Of a stretch of DNA of 64,000 nt, positions 27,581 through 36,841 are shown one piece after another (positions within the stretch are counted from its first letter, which is position 1; every line of letters begins with the position of its first letter). Location of the stretch: contig NZ_QCXY01000010.1 of assembly GCF_003347495.1 (NCBI RefSeq), positions 205,369 to 269,368 on the forward strand. The letters run 5' to 3'. This stretch comes from Pleomorphovibrio marinus. GTDB lineage: Bacteria > Bacteroidota > Bacteroidia > Cytophagales > Cyclobacteriaceae. The translations under genes and the position numbers were made by a program. The notes under the pieces are model-generated. The model saw nothing but the letters and a program-made list of their open reading frames with translations, ran no database searches and had not been told where the DNA came from.

Positions 27581-28753
27581 TTAAATGCTTGAACAGATTA
27601 GTTGTTCTAGTACCATCCTGGAATCAAAATAAGAACCAGCCAATTCCCGTGCTTTTTTGCAATGTATGGAGTAATTTCCCATTACGTCATTTAAAGCCTC
27701 GATTGCCGTTTCGGTATCATGAAAGTGCAATAGCCCCACTCCAGATGCTAAATGCTTAGTAAAACCAGTATCCTGAGCCACGACAGGCCTTCCGCTCGCC
27801 AAATAGGCTGCACTTCTTTCACTAAACCAGCCCGTATGACTGATTACATACCCCTCTTTACAAATACAAAACTCACCATAAGACTGTTGTATGTATTCTT
27901 TATAAAGCCGAAGGCTTTTCGAAATAGAAAGTGGATTGATAATTTCCCAGCCTGCTTTTCTTAATTCTTTTCTTGGCGCACTTGGACTACCTAATGCCAG
28001 TTCTATTCTGGTTTGGGTTTTTGATGGAAAATCAAAAAATGGAAGAAAAGAAGCAGATTTCATCCCATAAGAAAGGCCATTAAATGTCATGCTTGGATAG
28101 CTTTCCCACTGAATAATGCTTGTGAACTTTTTCCTTACTTCCTGGAATGGACTATTCCAATCATCCATAACAATTGGTTGTCTAGTCGCTCTCCAAGTAA
28201 ACCCATCTTTGGGAACCTTGGATTCTCCGGTTGGGATATTTTCCCCAAAAGTAAACCAACGGTTATGTAATTGGCTCAAACTAAGTCTTTCCTTGGATTG
28301 TAGGTTCCTAACTTGGGTAAATAACGGGTCTGTGTCAATAAGTACCCTGATGGGAATGGATAAATGCCATTCCCGCAACATATTGGAACAGGAAAGGTTG
28401 ATCAGGAGATCAAATTTTTTTGTGTCAATAAAGGGTTTTTCCCCATCGTTGGTATACCACTCCTGTTTATGTTGATTATAGTAGGCCCAAGGAATTTCTA
28501 TTTTCAAATATTCCAGTGATCGTTTTAGATATTTTAACCCATAGGTAGGATCCGAATCAGTTATTCCACGATCGGGATGATAACAACAATATTCGCTTTC
28601 CCCACTATCTTCCATATAAAAAACCTTATGATTCAATGAATCTAGCCCTTTCACATATTGGAGGTGGTGCCAGGTCATCCCGGCAAAAGGTCCTCTTACA
28701 ATGTACCCTAAAACCAGTATGTTCAAACGATATGAAGAGCAGCTATAATCCAA
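27581..28753 (-). CDS. CgeB-like GT-B glycosyltransferase, paralogue 3 (subgroup B)
   Basis: A protein of up to 390 residues. The frame opens with a TTG at 28753 that overlaps the upstream gene by 11 bp. A second TTG at 28726 (then NILVLGYIVRGPFAGM) would place the first strand at the N-terminus, as in the paralogues, and avoids the overlap. Features are HKVFYMEDSGESEYCCYHP, LIDTDPLFTQV instead of DGEPG, FTSIIQWESYPSM, and FSERSAAYLASGRPVVAQDTGF. The D-x-D-P variant and the MEDSGE segment place it with paralogue 5 in a second subgroup, perhaps with a different substrate. Confidence 0.75.
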   Translation of the reverse strand: MDYSCSSYRLNILVLGYIVRGPFAGMTWHHLQYVKGLDSLNHKVFYMEDSGESEYCCYHPDRGITDSDPTYGLKYLKRSLEYLKIEIPWAYYNQHKQEWYTNDGEKPFIDTKKFDLLINLSCSNMLREWHLSIPIRVLIDTDPLFTQVRNLQSKERLSLSQLHNRWFTFGENIPTGESKVPKDGFTWRATRQPIVMDDWNSPFQEVRKKFTSIIQWESYPSMTFNGLSYGMKSASFLPFFDFPSKTQTRIELALGSPSAPRKELRKAGWEIINPLSISKSLRLYKEYIQQSYGEFCICKEGYVISHTGWFSERSAAYLASGRPVVAQDTGFTKHLASGVGLLHFHDTETAIEALNDVMGNYSIHCKKARELAGSYFDSRMVLEQLICSSI

Positions 28754-29894
28754 TTTCCGACATCATTTTGTGTAACACTTTGTCAGTAGCCAAATATTCC
28801 CTTGCAATCTCATAAGCCGCGTCCGAATGCTTTGTATACCCTAGACTGACTGCTTCGACTGAATCTTTTGCACCTTCGAGGTCGGTAAACTTAAATAATC
28901 CCTCTCCCACTGGCAAGGACTCACTAAAACCCGTATCTTGAAGGATTACAGGTTTTCCCATTGCAAGGTAAGCGGCACTTTTATCGCTAAACCAACCTGT
29001 TTTGTTTTTTACAAACACTTCTTTGCATACGCTGAACTCGCCGGATGATGAAGCGATGAAATCCATGAAGGTATTTACGTTCAAAGTGATATTTTTTCCA
29101 GAACTAATTTTCCAACCATTTTCCTCCAATGATTTTCTAGGGATATTTTTCCCTGATAAGGCCAACTCAAATTCTACTTTGGATAGGGTAGGCAGACGAA
29201 TGATTTTTTGAAATTCCTGATCTTTTTGCCCAAATATTTCACCTTTATAATGGATTGGTTTATGGGATTTCCAATTCATGACAGTTGTAAACCTTATTTT
29301 TTGGACATAAGGGGTTTTATGGAAAATATTTAAATCAACGGGATGAAAAACGTGTCTCCAATTTAAACCCAAAGTTGGAGTTGGATTGAACTCCTTACCA
29401 ATATTGCAACCCACCGTATAGTAAAAATCATATTTATCTAGCGGCTCACCATTTTCGATTTTATTCTCCATTTTTATCTGGGTAAATCCAGGCTCTCCAT
29501 CTAAAAACAAGGTTTTACAGCTTTGGCTAGCTTCTTCCAGCCAGGTTCCGTGGGTTCCCATATCAATAAAGATCGCCGCATTTTTGAAAACTTCTTTAAC
29601 ATGTAATTTGGAAAGACCGTTATATTCCCCGTTATAATCCACGAAACACCACTTCCCTGCGAAACCATATTTGTTTAAGAGGTCACCTACCACCCTTAGT
29701 CCATAAGAACAATCATTACTCATGGCTTCGACACTTGGATCGTAGCAGGCATTCTCATAACCGGATTTCTCCATAAAGTAAACATCATATCCGAGCGATT
29801 TCAAACCGGTTAAATATTGTAGAACCCAAGACAGCATTCCCCCCAAGGGATATCTAAACATATACGAACCAAGAACTATGCTGACTTTACCCAT
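28743..29894 (-). CDS. CgeB-like GT-B glycosyltransferase, paralogue 4 (subgroup A)
   Basis: A 383-residue paralogue. MGKVSIVLGSYMFRYPLGGM and YDVYFMEKSGYENACYDP form the N-terminal part, then LFLDGEPGFTQIKM, FTTVMNWKSHKPI and FGQKDQEFQKIIRLP. FSDKSAAYLAMGKPVILQDTGF is the donor-domain signature. The second residue of the usual [E/D]-R-[S/A] motif is K here. It overlaps the pyruvyl transferase-like gene upstream by 8 bp, so the two are probably translated together. Confidence 0.75.
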   Translation of the reverse strand: MGKVSIVLGSYMFRYPLGGMLSWVLQYLTGLKSLGYDVYFMEKSGYENACYDPSVEAMSNDCSYGLRVVGDLLNKYGFAGKWCFVDYNGEYNGLSKLHVKEVFKNAAIFIDMGTHGTWLEEASQSCKTLFLDGEPGFTQIKMENKIENGEPLDKYDFYYTVGCNIGKEFNPTPTLGLNWRHVFHPVDLNIFHKTPYVQKIRFTTVMNWKSHKPIHYKGEIFGQKDQEFQKIIRLPTLSKVEFELALSGKNIPRKSLEENGWKISSGKNITLNVNTFMDFIASSSGEFSVCKEVFVKNKTGWFSDKSAAYLAMGKPVILQDTGFSESLPVGEGLFKFTDLEGAKDSVEAVSLGYTKHSDAAYEIAREYLATDKVLHKMMSEIGL

Positions 29895-30777
29895 TATTTT
29901 TGGAGTTTAAGAAGTATTTTTCTAGTTCATCTTTCATTTCATTAACACCTTTTTTCGCCATCTCCTTTGAGCGTTTTATGGTGCTTCGTATGGATTGCTG
30001 TGTGCAATTATCAAAAGCGAGCGATAGGGATTTTTGGTTGGTATCAGTAACTGACAAAATATAAGGCCAACCGATTGCTTTAGCTTGACTGGAAATTTTG
30101 GCCCCACCATCAATAGGGTCAATCGCAATAACGGGCACCTCATTTTTTAATCCCAAAACCATTCCGTGAAGCCTTGTGGTAATAATAATATCCATTTTGG
30201 ATATAAGGCTTTCTACAGCCAAAGAGGAATTGAGTCCAAATGCATTGTTTTCCAAAGAGGTATCTATGTTGACCACTGCTAATTTCTCCCGGGAAATGAA
30301 TAAATCTATTTGCTCATGGACAAGCTCATGCATGGCCTTGGCACCATATTCCTTTTGTTTATGTGCTTTGATAAGACCAACCAAAGGTGCCGAAATCGAT
30401 TCCGAACCAAACGTAATATCAGGCAGGTTCCTTCTATCACTATCTCTTTCAAGCAGAAAATCAAAGGGGTTCCAATCCTTAAGGGATTGTAATAAACTTA
30501 AATTGATCCCCAATAAATGTGCGTTTTTAAATTTTTCCAACATCGTATTCACTGGCCAGCCATTGCCAAAAGGACCACAAATAAAGATTAAATGGGTATA
30601 ATTGTTTTCAGAAACCTTTTGCCATTCGAGTCCCGGAAGCTCATCCTGATTGCTAGCTATATGAAATGGAATTTTCAGCTCCGTTAACCAGTTGCTGACT
30701 ATGTTACATGCAAGTACATCTCCCGCTGTAGTACCCATATTCTCAAAACTGAACCAACCAGCTAATAAAACCCTCAT
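29887..30777 (-). CDS. Polysaccharide pyruvyl transferase family protein
   Basis: A 296-residue protein. MRVLLAGWFSFENMGTTAGDVL opens a Rossmann-type strand. LIFICGPFGNGWPVNTML and the hallmark IITTRLHGMVLGLKNEVPVIAID place it in the PS_pyruv_trans superfamily. Such enzymes add ketal-linked pyruvate from phosphoenolpyruvate to sugars or act as related GT-B-fold transferases. Pyruvylation would add negative charge to the glycan. It lies between two paralogous glycosyltransferases with a 2 bp gap upstream and an 8 bp overlap downstream, firmly within the operon. Confidence 0.82.
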   Translation of the reverse strand: MRVLLAGWFSFENMGTTAGDVLACNIVSNWLTELKIPFHIASNQDELPGLEWQKVSENNYTHLIFICGPFGNGWPVNTMLEKFKNAHLLGINLSLLQSLKDWNPFDFLLERDSDRRNLPDITFGSESISAPLVGLIKAHKQKEYGAKAMHELVHEQIDLFISREKLAVVNIDTSLENNAFGLNSSLAVESLISKMDIIITTRLHGMVLGLKNEVPVIAIDPIDGGAKISSQAKAIGWPYILSVTDTNQKSLSLAFDNCTQQSIRSTIKRSKEMAKKGVNEMKDELEKYFLNSKNNG

Positions 30778-30779
30778 AC

Positions 30780-32003
30780 TTATCTAGTTTTAGTAGTTGA
30801 TGCGATTTCGATAATTCCATTAAGTATCTTACTTGAGTCAAAATACTCATGGGCTATTTCCCTGGCTTTTCGGCGGTGAAATTCAGGATAAGCATTAACC
30901 TGATTTATGGCATCAATGGCTTCTTCGATTGTGACAAAAGCAAACAATCCCGCACCTGTTGGTATCAACTGGTCAAATCCGGTGTTTTGAACGACTACCG
31001 GACGTGAGGCTGCCAAGTAACAAGCCGACCTACAACTAAACCACCCATTTTGATCGACAACATAGCCACCTTTGGCAATGCTCCACTCGCCAAAAGAGTT
31101 TGTTATGAAGTTTCTGTAGGCTTCTGGCCCGGAGCAAACACTATTGGCATCAATTACCTCCCAACCATATTTTTCCATTAATTTCTTGGGTGTTCTTGTC
31201 AATTGGCCATATTCCGTGTTGAGTATGTTGCTGTTCCAATCATCATGAACCAATTCAGAAAGGGCAATTTTAAAGGTACTTTGCTGATACAATTTGGGAA
31301 GTTTAATGAACTTTATGAATTCCGTATCTTTTTGCCCGTAAACAACTCCATTATGAATTAAGGGTTCATAACTTGTCCAGTTCATTATGGTAGTAAATTT
31401 ATGATTACCTGCGGTTTCATTATCCCATTCCGACAATACAATCGGGCTCCTTGTGGGGTGCCAAAAAAACCCCCCCACATCTTTTCTGTCATGCAAAAGC
31501 TCACCAAAACTAAATTGCAGATCATGAAGATTAACCCGCTGAAAAAACTCAGCTTTCCTTAAATTAATTTGGGTAAATCCCGGATCGCTGTCGATATATA
31601 CCATTTTGCTGGCAGCTTTATAGTGTTCTGGGTGCTCTAACGTCCCGCTAATGTTTAACAGTAGGTCTGCAGTTTTTATTATTTCCTTTCTTTTTTGAGA
31701 AGAGAGCCCAAACCACTGCTGCTTTAAGGGAAATTTGTATGCCCAATTATCTCCCAAATTGTATTTATTTAAAACTGATTTTATATGGGAAACATTTGAC
31801 TCGCAGGATTCAGCAACCCAATCATTACCAGATTCCCCACCTCCTGAATTATAGGGCCATTCACCCGAATCCTCAAAATAATAAACTTCATGTCCAAGTT
31901 TACACAATCCTACCACATATTGTAGGTAGTCCCAGGTGACCCCACCCAATGTCCAGTGTTGGCCTATTAGTCCTGTCACGATAATCCTTAATCTCTCATC
32001 CAT
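30780..32003 (-). CDS. CgeB-like GT-B glycosyltransferase, paralogue 5 (subgroup B)
   Basis: A protein of 407 residues, the longest of the five. RIIVTGLIGQHWTLGGVTWDY and HEVYYFEDSGEWPYNSGGG begin it, then VYIDSDPGFTQINL, FTTIMNWTSYEPL with YGQKDTEFIKFIKLP, and FSCRSACYLAASRPVVVQNTGF. An insertion of about 20 residues (ELVHDDWNSNILNTEYGQL) precedes the helix leading to the C-terminal signature. The IDSDPG variant links it to paralogue 3. It overlaps the ABC exporter gene by 8 bp, so it is the first glycosyltransferase made after the exporter. Confidence 0.77.
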   Translation of the reverse strand: MDERLRIIVTGLIGQHWTLGGVTWDYLQYVVGLCKLGHEVYYFEDSGEWPYNSGGGESGNDWVAESCESNVSHIKSVLNKYNLGDNWAYKFPLKQQWFGLSSQKRKEIIKTADLLLNISGTLEHPEHYKAASKMVYIDSDPGFTQINLRKAEFFQRVNLHDLQFSFGELLHDRKDVGGFFWHPTRSPIVLSEWDNETAGNHKFTTIMNWTSYEPLIHNGVVYGQKDTEFIKFIKLPKLYQQSTFKIALSELVHDDWNSNILNTEYGQLTRTPKKLMEKYGWEVIDANSVCSGPEAYRNFITNSFGEWSIAKGGYVVDQNGWFSCRSACYLAASRPVVVQNTGFDQLIPTGAGLFAFVTIEEAIDAINQVNAYPEFHRRKAREIAHEYFDSSKILNGIIEIASTTKTR

Positions 32004-33792
32004 GGTAAGACTGCTTTAGTGCCTTGATTTTCTTTTCGATACCTACACTATTTAGATTTTCGATGATTTCTTTAATTTCCCCTTTTTCCATTTGGATAAT
32101 TACATCGCATTCTTTAATAGTGTCTAGCCTATGGGTTACTAGAAAACTTGTCCTTCCGATCATGAGTTTTTCCATTGATTCCATAATTAAGGCTTCAGTG
32201 TTTATATCCACTGCACTCGTAGGTTCATCGAGAATAAGAATAGGAGCATCCTTTAAGAATGCTCTTGCAATTGAAATCCTCTGCCTTTCCCCACCAGAAA
32301 GTTGCATTCCTCTTTCACCTACCGTTGTTTCATAACCGTTAGGTAACTCAGTGATGAAGCTATGTGCGTTTGCTGCCTCGGAAGCTTGAGTGATTTCTTC
32401 CCTAGTTGCCCCACTTTTTCCATAAGAAATGTTTTCGTAAATGCTGGTTGAAAACAATACGGGTTCCTGAAGGACAATACCAAACTGATTTCGGTAATCA
32501 GATATCTTATATGACTTTATATTCTTACCATCTAAACGAATCTCGCCGGAAGTAGGGTCATATAACCTAGAAAGTAAACTCAGAACGGTAGATTTTCCAG
32601 AACCAGTTGTACCAATTATCCCAACCTTTTGTCCTGGTTTCACCTTAAAACTGATTTGTTTTAATACAGGCTGATCTTTTTTATAATGAAATCCTACATT
32701 CTCAAACTCCACCGATCCCAGTGATCTTTCTATTGTAATAGCGTTCGGATTTTCCTTTACATCCTGTTCTTCGTCCAAGAGGCCTACTACTCGTTCAAGA
32801 CTAGCAAAAGAGGATTGTAAATAATTAACCTGTTTACTGATGGAGGTCAAAGGGCCGAATAGTTGACCTAAATACGCCATAATTAACACTAATTCACCAA
32901 CGGTAATTGTTCCATCCTGAACAAAAACTGCAGCAGTATAGAGAAATAAAGCTGTTCCAGCAGCAATCAAAAGGCTAACCATGAGATCAAAAAGTCCGCC
33001 TATTAAAGCGACCTTTAACTGGCCTTTGAGGGCAACTTGAGATGTTTTGTAAAACCGCTTTTGCTCGTGATTTTCCATTACAAAAGATTTAACCACCCTG
33101 AGTGATGAAAGGGACTCATGGACAACTGCCATGGCAGCGCTCTCAGAAGCCTTTACCCAAGACCAATTCTCCTTTAACTTTTCACTGGAGTATTTGGTGA
33201 AAAATGACAACAACGGTATTATTGATAATGCAATAAAGGCTAATTTCCAATGGATGGTAATCATGATGTAAATCATGCCAGAAATAGTAAACAAAGCAGT
33301 TAGTAAGGGTGATAGTGCATTCAACACCAAGTCGCGGATAGCAGCAGCATCATATTGAATACGGTAAACTGAATCTGATACCCCGACGCTGTCATGGTAG
33401 ACCATGGACAACCTTTGAATTCGGCCAAATAAAGCGTTTCGAAAAGCTAACACAATTTTTTCCCCCACGTATGATTGTAAAACCCAAAGGAATAACCCTT
33501 GCAAACTTTTTAAAAGGCTGATTCCTATTATCATCCCTGCTGCCAATATTAAAATTTGATTGAATCCATAACCCTGAGTTGCCGGAAAAAGGTTATGAAT
33601 AAAACCCGGCAACGGTTCATCGCCAAATGCAGAGTCTATTACAATCTTTAAGGGTAGAGGATTCAATAGAATTAAAGGGGTGGATAGCAGGTTGAGGAGC
33701 AAGGTAACCACTATCAAGGGGAAGTAAGGTTTGGCGTAAGGGGTTACTTTAGAAAACACATACCATACGGAAGTATCATGTTTATTTGGCAT
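31996..33792 (-). CDS. ABC exporter half-transporter (MsbA/LipA type, TMD-NBD)
   Basis: A protein of 598 residues. Six membrane spans occur in about the first 315 residues (PYFPLIVVTLLLNLLSTPL, ILILAAGMIIGISLLK and others). The nucleotide-binding domain has Walker A GTTGSGKST, signature LSGGERQRISIARA, Walker B ILILDEPTSA and the switch histidine in LVTHRLD. It works as a homodimer and resembles lipid-linked glycan or lipid flippases. The frame is open back to 33861, but the ATG at 33792 (MPNKHDTSVW) is the natural start and overlaps the upstream fusion gene by only 11 bp. It probably exports the glycan made by this cluster. Confidence 0.9.
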   Translation of the reverse strand: MPNKHDTSVWYVFSKVTPYAKPYFPLIVVTLLLNLLSTPLILLNPLPLKIVIDSAFGDEPLPGFIHNLFPATQGYGFNQILILAAGMIIGISLLKSLQGLFLWVLQSYVGEKIVLAFRNALFGRIQRLSMVYHDSVGVSDSVYRIQYDAAAIRDLVLNALSPLLTALFTISGMIYIMITIHWKLAFIALSIIPLLSFFTKYSSEKLKENWSWVKASESAAMAVVHESLSSLRVVKSFVMENHEQKRFYKTSQVALKGQLKVALIGGLFDLMVSLLIAAGTALFLYTAAVFVQDGTITVGELVLIMAYLGQLFGPLTSISKQVNYLQSSFASLERVVGLLDEEQDVKENPNAITIERSLGSVEFENVGFHYKKDQPVLKQISFKVKPGQKVGIIGTTGSGKSTVLSLLSRLYDPTSGEIRLDGKNIKSYKISDYRNQFGIVLQEPVLFSTSIYENISYGKSGATREEITQASEAANAHSFITELPNGYETTVGERGMQLSGGERQRISIARAFLKDAPILILDEPTSAVDINTEALIMESMEKLMIGRTSFLVTHRLDTIKECDVIIQMEKGEIKEIIENLNSVGIEKKIKALKQSYHG

Positions 33793-36358
33793 GTTTCTGT
33801 TTTTTAATGGCCGCAGCGCAGCATCCTGAAGCTGTGCAGATATCCCAATATATTCTACCAACCAAAATTAACAAAAGCGATAAAAAAAGTATAGCTGCGC
33901 TTAATCCCCCATCCAAGGAAGAAAAAACTACAAGGGAAAATGCCACAGCCAAAGAATATATTGAAAATTTCGACACATATGGAGTAAGCCTATATCTCAA
34001 ATACTGGTTCCCTTTAGGATGATCTTCTGATGCCATTAGTAATTTTATCCCCCCAAATGCACCTCCTTTTACACCAATATCCCACCTATCAAAATCCCCA
34101 CCCCTCATTATAGATGGGTTGATTTCTTCTAAATCTTTTTCCAACGCCTCTAACCTAACTTCTGGGGATAACCAAGATTCCGTCCAAACCGAGAATTTTC
34201 TGTTTAACCCCTGCGAAAAATAGGTGGCCCCATATCTCCTCCACGGAGTAAGGTCACTACTAATTCTTCCCAATAGTCTTGCTAGGGGTTGGATGGTGAA
34301 AAGAAATAAGACTGTACTATGGAAGGCAAACTTTTTTATTCTATTCCCAATATCATGAGGGGTTGTATTAATCTTTAGGATAGGAGGAATGATAACTGTC
34401 ATGGGTATGGCGCAGAGGATCAATCCAACAATAGCAAAAAGAAACAATGATGGCCAAATAAACCCAAAAAGAGAAAGGGTGAAACAAAAAGCGATCAGCA
34501 AGTACCACTCGGGCATCAGACAAAAAGAAAACATGTGGTTTTGAGCAATCTCATAAACTGATTGAAAAGGAGCTGTTCCCCAGATTCCACCATATATCCT
34601 TTTATGACTCAGGGAATCGAAAAAGGCCATCCCGTCCCCATATATTTTACCCTGCCAGGTTCTGTGACCGAATTCGTTATACTTTTTTGGCCACTTTTTT
34701 TCCAAAAAGGCCTCAGCTTTTCCATAAAAATACTGTTGTTTCCAATAACTAGATATTGTTTTTCTTCTATGATGCCAAACTAGTGCAGAGGGTGAAAAGC
34801 CAATTTTTTCACCTATTTCCTGAAATCGCCAGCAAATATCAACATCATCCCCTGCTATTCGAAACAAAGGATCAAACCCACCAATTTTTTCTAGGGAACT
34901 CTTTTTAAAGGCCATGTTGCACCCTGGTATATGTTCAGCAGTCCTGTCATCATAGAGTACGTGCGTAGGAGATCCAGGGCCATAATTTACACAAGAGGCC
35001 TTAAATCCCAGATTTCCAGGGGATACATTTGGTCCTCCAATAGCTGCGAAATCCGAGTTTTTAAATTCCTGGACCAGGTAGCTTAACCAATCCTGGTCAG
35101 GATAAGCATCTGAGTCTATGTATGCGATAATTTCCCCCTTTGAAGATCTTAACCCCAGGTTTCTTGCATGACTTAAGCCATTATTTGAGGTTCGTATAAG
35201 CCGAACATCGAAAGCAGAAACTAATTCATGGGTATTGTCTGTAGAGCCATCGTCCACCACAATCACCTCATAGGAAGGGTAATTTAATTTTTCAATTCCC
35301 ATCAAACATTCCCTTATCGTGGAATAACCATTATAAACACATACGATTACGGATACCAAAGGCCAATTTGATGTTTTTTGAAAGGGATTCCTTTCAAAAG
35401 CATCCTTAACCGCAATTAATGAGGGTTTCGGCTCCCTTTCCCTAGTTGTTAATCCAAATGCCCAATCTGAAACCTCCTCTTCTCCCCTGTACCATTCATC
35501 AGTCCATGAAAAAATTATCAAACCTAAACACCCTGAATCGAATACTGTGTCTATTTGCCAATTGAGCGATTCTGCTTGGTTGTAAAGCCCATTTCTCATA
35601 CTGTCCAACCCGATCTCACCCATGAGCAGAGGACGGTTTCCAGCAAGGTTTTGAAGTCGATACAGGTAAGGCTCAAGTTTATCTTTAGACTCAAGGTAAA
35701 CATTAAAACTTAGAATGTCCAAAAAGGATAAATCCAGGTATTCTGTGGTAGGATAATTGACATAGGTAACAATAGATTCAGGAATTTCACGCTTGACAAA
35801 ATTATAGATTGATTTTAGGTATTTCTCAACTTTTCTTTTACCAATCCACCGTACCATACTGGCTGGAATTTCATTCCCAATGGAGATACACAGTAAGGCT
35901 GAATGGTTTTTACAGGCTTCTAATTTTTCTCGAATTATAGAAAACAGGTCAATCTTTTTATCTGTATCAATAAGGTAGCCTACATATTGTTCGGCAGAAA
36001 GGCCAATCATCACTTTTAGTCCATGTTTTGCAGCTATGTCAAGGAGATGACGGGGGGGGCTTGTATGAGGGATTCTTACCGTATTTATTCCATTCTGACA
36101 CATTTGTTTAAAATCCTTCTCTATCCTTTTCTTATCTTGGTACTCATTACCAATCTCATCCGGCCTAAAAGCTCCATATGATACCCCCTTGATATAAAAT
36201 TTCTCCTCTCCTATGAAGATAAATTTACCCGCGACCCTAGGTTTTAAATTTGAAATAGTAGTTGATTTTCTTTGGTTATGATCAATAGCTATCTGTTGAT
36301 GAGGATAGCTGTTTTTTGTAATTAATGGTAGTTTTTCTTCGGTCTTGAATTTATCCAT
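33782..36358 (-). CDS. GH2-like TIM barrel / GT2 glycosyltransferase / membrane fusion protein
   Basis: An 858-residue fusion. Residues about 42-320 form a GH2-type TIM barrel: FYIKGVSYGAFRPDE, INTVRIPHTSPPRHLLDIAA, the acid/base motif SIGNE (E163) and the nucleophile motif LLMGEIG (E248), so both catalytic acids are kept. Residues about 333-560 form a GT2 domain: VSVIVCVYNGYSTI, EVIVVDDGSTDNT (D369/D370), AYIDSDAYP (D415/D417) and IAGDDVDICWRFQE. Hydrophobic spans follow at about 616-660, 678-695 and 798-838. No signal peptide is present, so which side of the membrane the barrel faces is unclear. It is the first gene of the cluster, preceded by about 480 bp of AT-rich DNA. Confidence 0.85.
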   Translation of the reverse strand: MDKFKTEEKLPLITKNSYPHQQIAIDHNQRKSTTISNLKPRVAGKFIFIGEEKFYIKGVSYGAFRPDEIGNEYQDKKRIEKDFKQMCQNGINTVRIPHTSPPRHLLDIAAKHGLKVMIGLSAEQYVGYLIDTDKKIDLFSIIREKLEACKNHSALLCISIGNEIPASMVRWIGKRKVEKYLKSIYNFVKREIPESIVTYVNYPTTEYLDLSFLDILSFNVYLESKDKLEPYLYRLQNLAGNRPLLMGEIGLDSMRNGLYNQAESLNWQIDTVFDSGCLGLIIFSWTDEWYRGEEEVSDWAFGLTTREREPKPSLIAVKDAFERNPFQKTSNWPLVSVIVCVYNGYSTIRECLMGIEKLNYPSYEVIVVDDGSTDNTHELVSAFDVRLIRTSNNGLSHARNLGLRSSKGEIIAYIDSDAYPDQDWLSYLVQEFKNSDFAAIGGPNVSPGNLGFKASCVNYGPGSPTHVLYDDRTAEHIPGCNMAFKKSSLEKIGGFDPLFRIAGDDVDICWRFQEIGEKIGFSPSALVWHHRRKTISSYWKQQYFYGKAEAFLEKKWPKKYNEFGHRTWQGKIYGDGMAFFDSLSHKRIYGGIWGTAPFQSVYEIAQNHMFSFCLMPEWYLLIAFCFTLSLFGFIWPSLFLFAIVGLILCAIPMTVIIPPILKINTTPHDIGNRIKKFAFHSTVLFLFTIQPLARLLGRISSDLTPWRRYGATYFSQGLNRKFSVWTESWLSPEVRLEALEKDLEEINPSIMRGGDFDRWDIGVKGGAFGGIKLLMASEDHPKGNQYLRYRLTPYVSKFSIYSLAVAFSLVVFSSLDGGLSAAILFLSLLLILVGRIYWDICTASGCCAAAIKKQKHAK

Positions 36359-36841
36359 GGTCTCAAAGGTTGGAGCTTTTTTTATTGGGTAAATGTTAAT
36401 TAAACATGAAAAAATTTAAATTATATAGAAATGGCCTTTTAGATTCTTTTTATGAATCTTTTTTACCCAAATCCAAATAATATCTTCCTTTCTCAAATAT
36501 CTCAAGTAATTAATAAATATGCAAGGGAAATTAAATATAAAAAAAAAGGTTTTTCAAAGAATAAAAAATGTATTTTGATTTAATGATAATTGCTTTATTC
36601 CTCATTTATTAATGAAGAATTTTTCTAATAGGTAAAATATAGAGGTATTTCCATTAATGGCATATTTCATGGAAATAAAAGGTACAAGAGTCTCTCCCTA
36701 TTTAAATTTCAAAAGAAGGTTCTCGACGACCGGGGGAGATATTAGTGGTTGGCGGATATTAAGTTGAAAGACGATTACATATGAAAGTAGCGCGGATACA
36801 CCAAATTTTATAATGAAATCAACGAGTTTGACAGACAGTGA
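36359..36841. promoter_or_regulatory. AT-rich upstream region of the glycosyltransferase cluster
   Basis: There is no credible gene here. The sequence is strongly A/T-rich with several A-tracts (36536-36570) and separates the first cluster gene (minus strand) from the fossil IS1595 transposase. By position it should hold the cluster promoter, but I found no convincing Bacteroidota -33/-7 pair. Confidence 0.3.
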
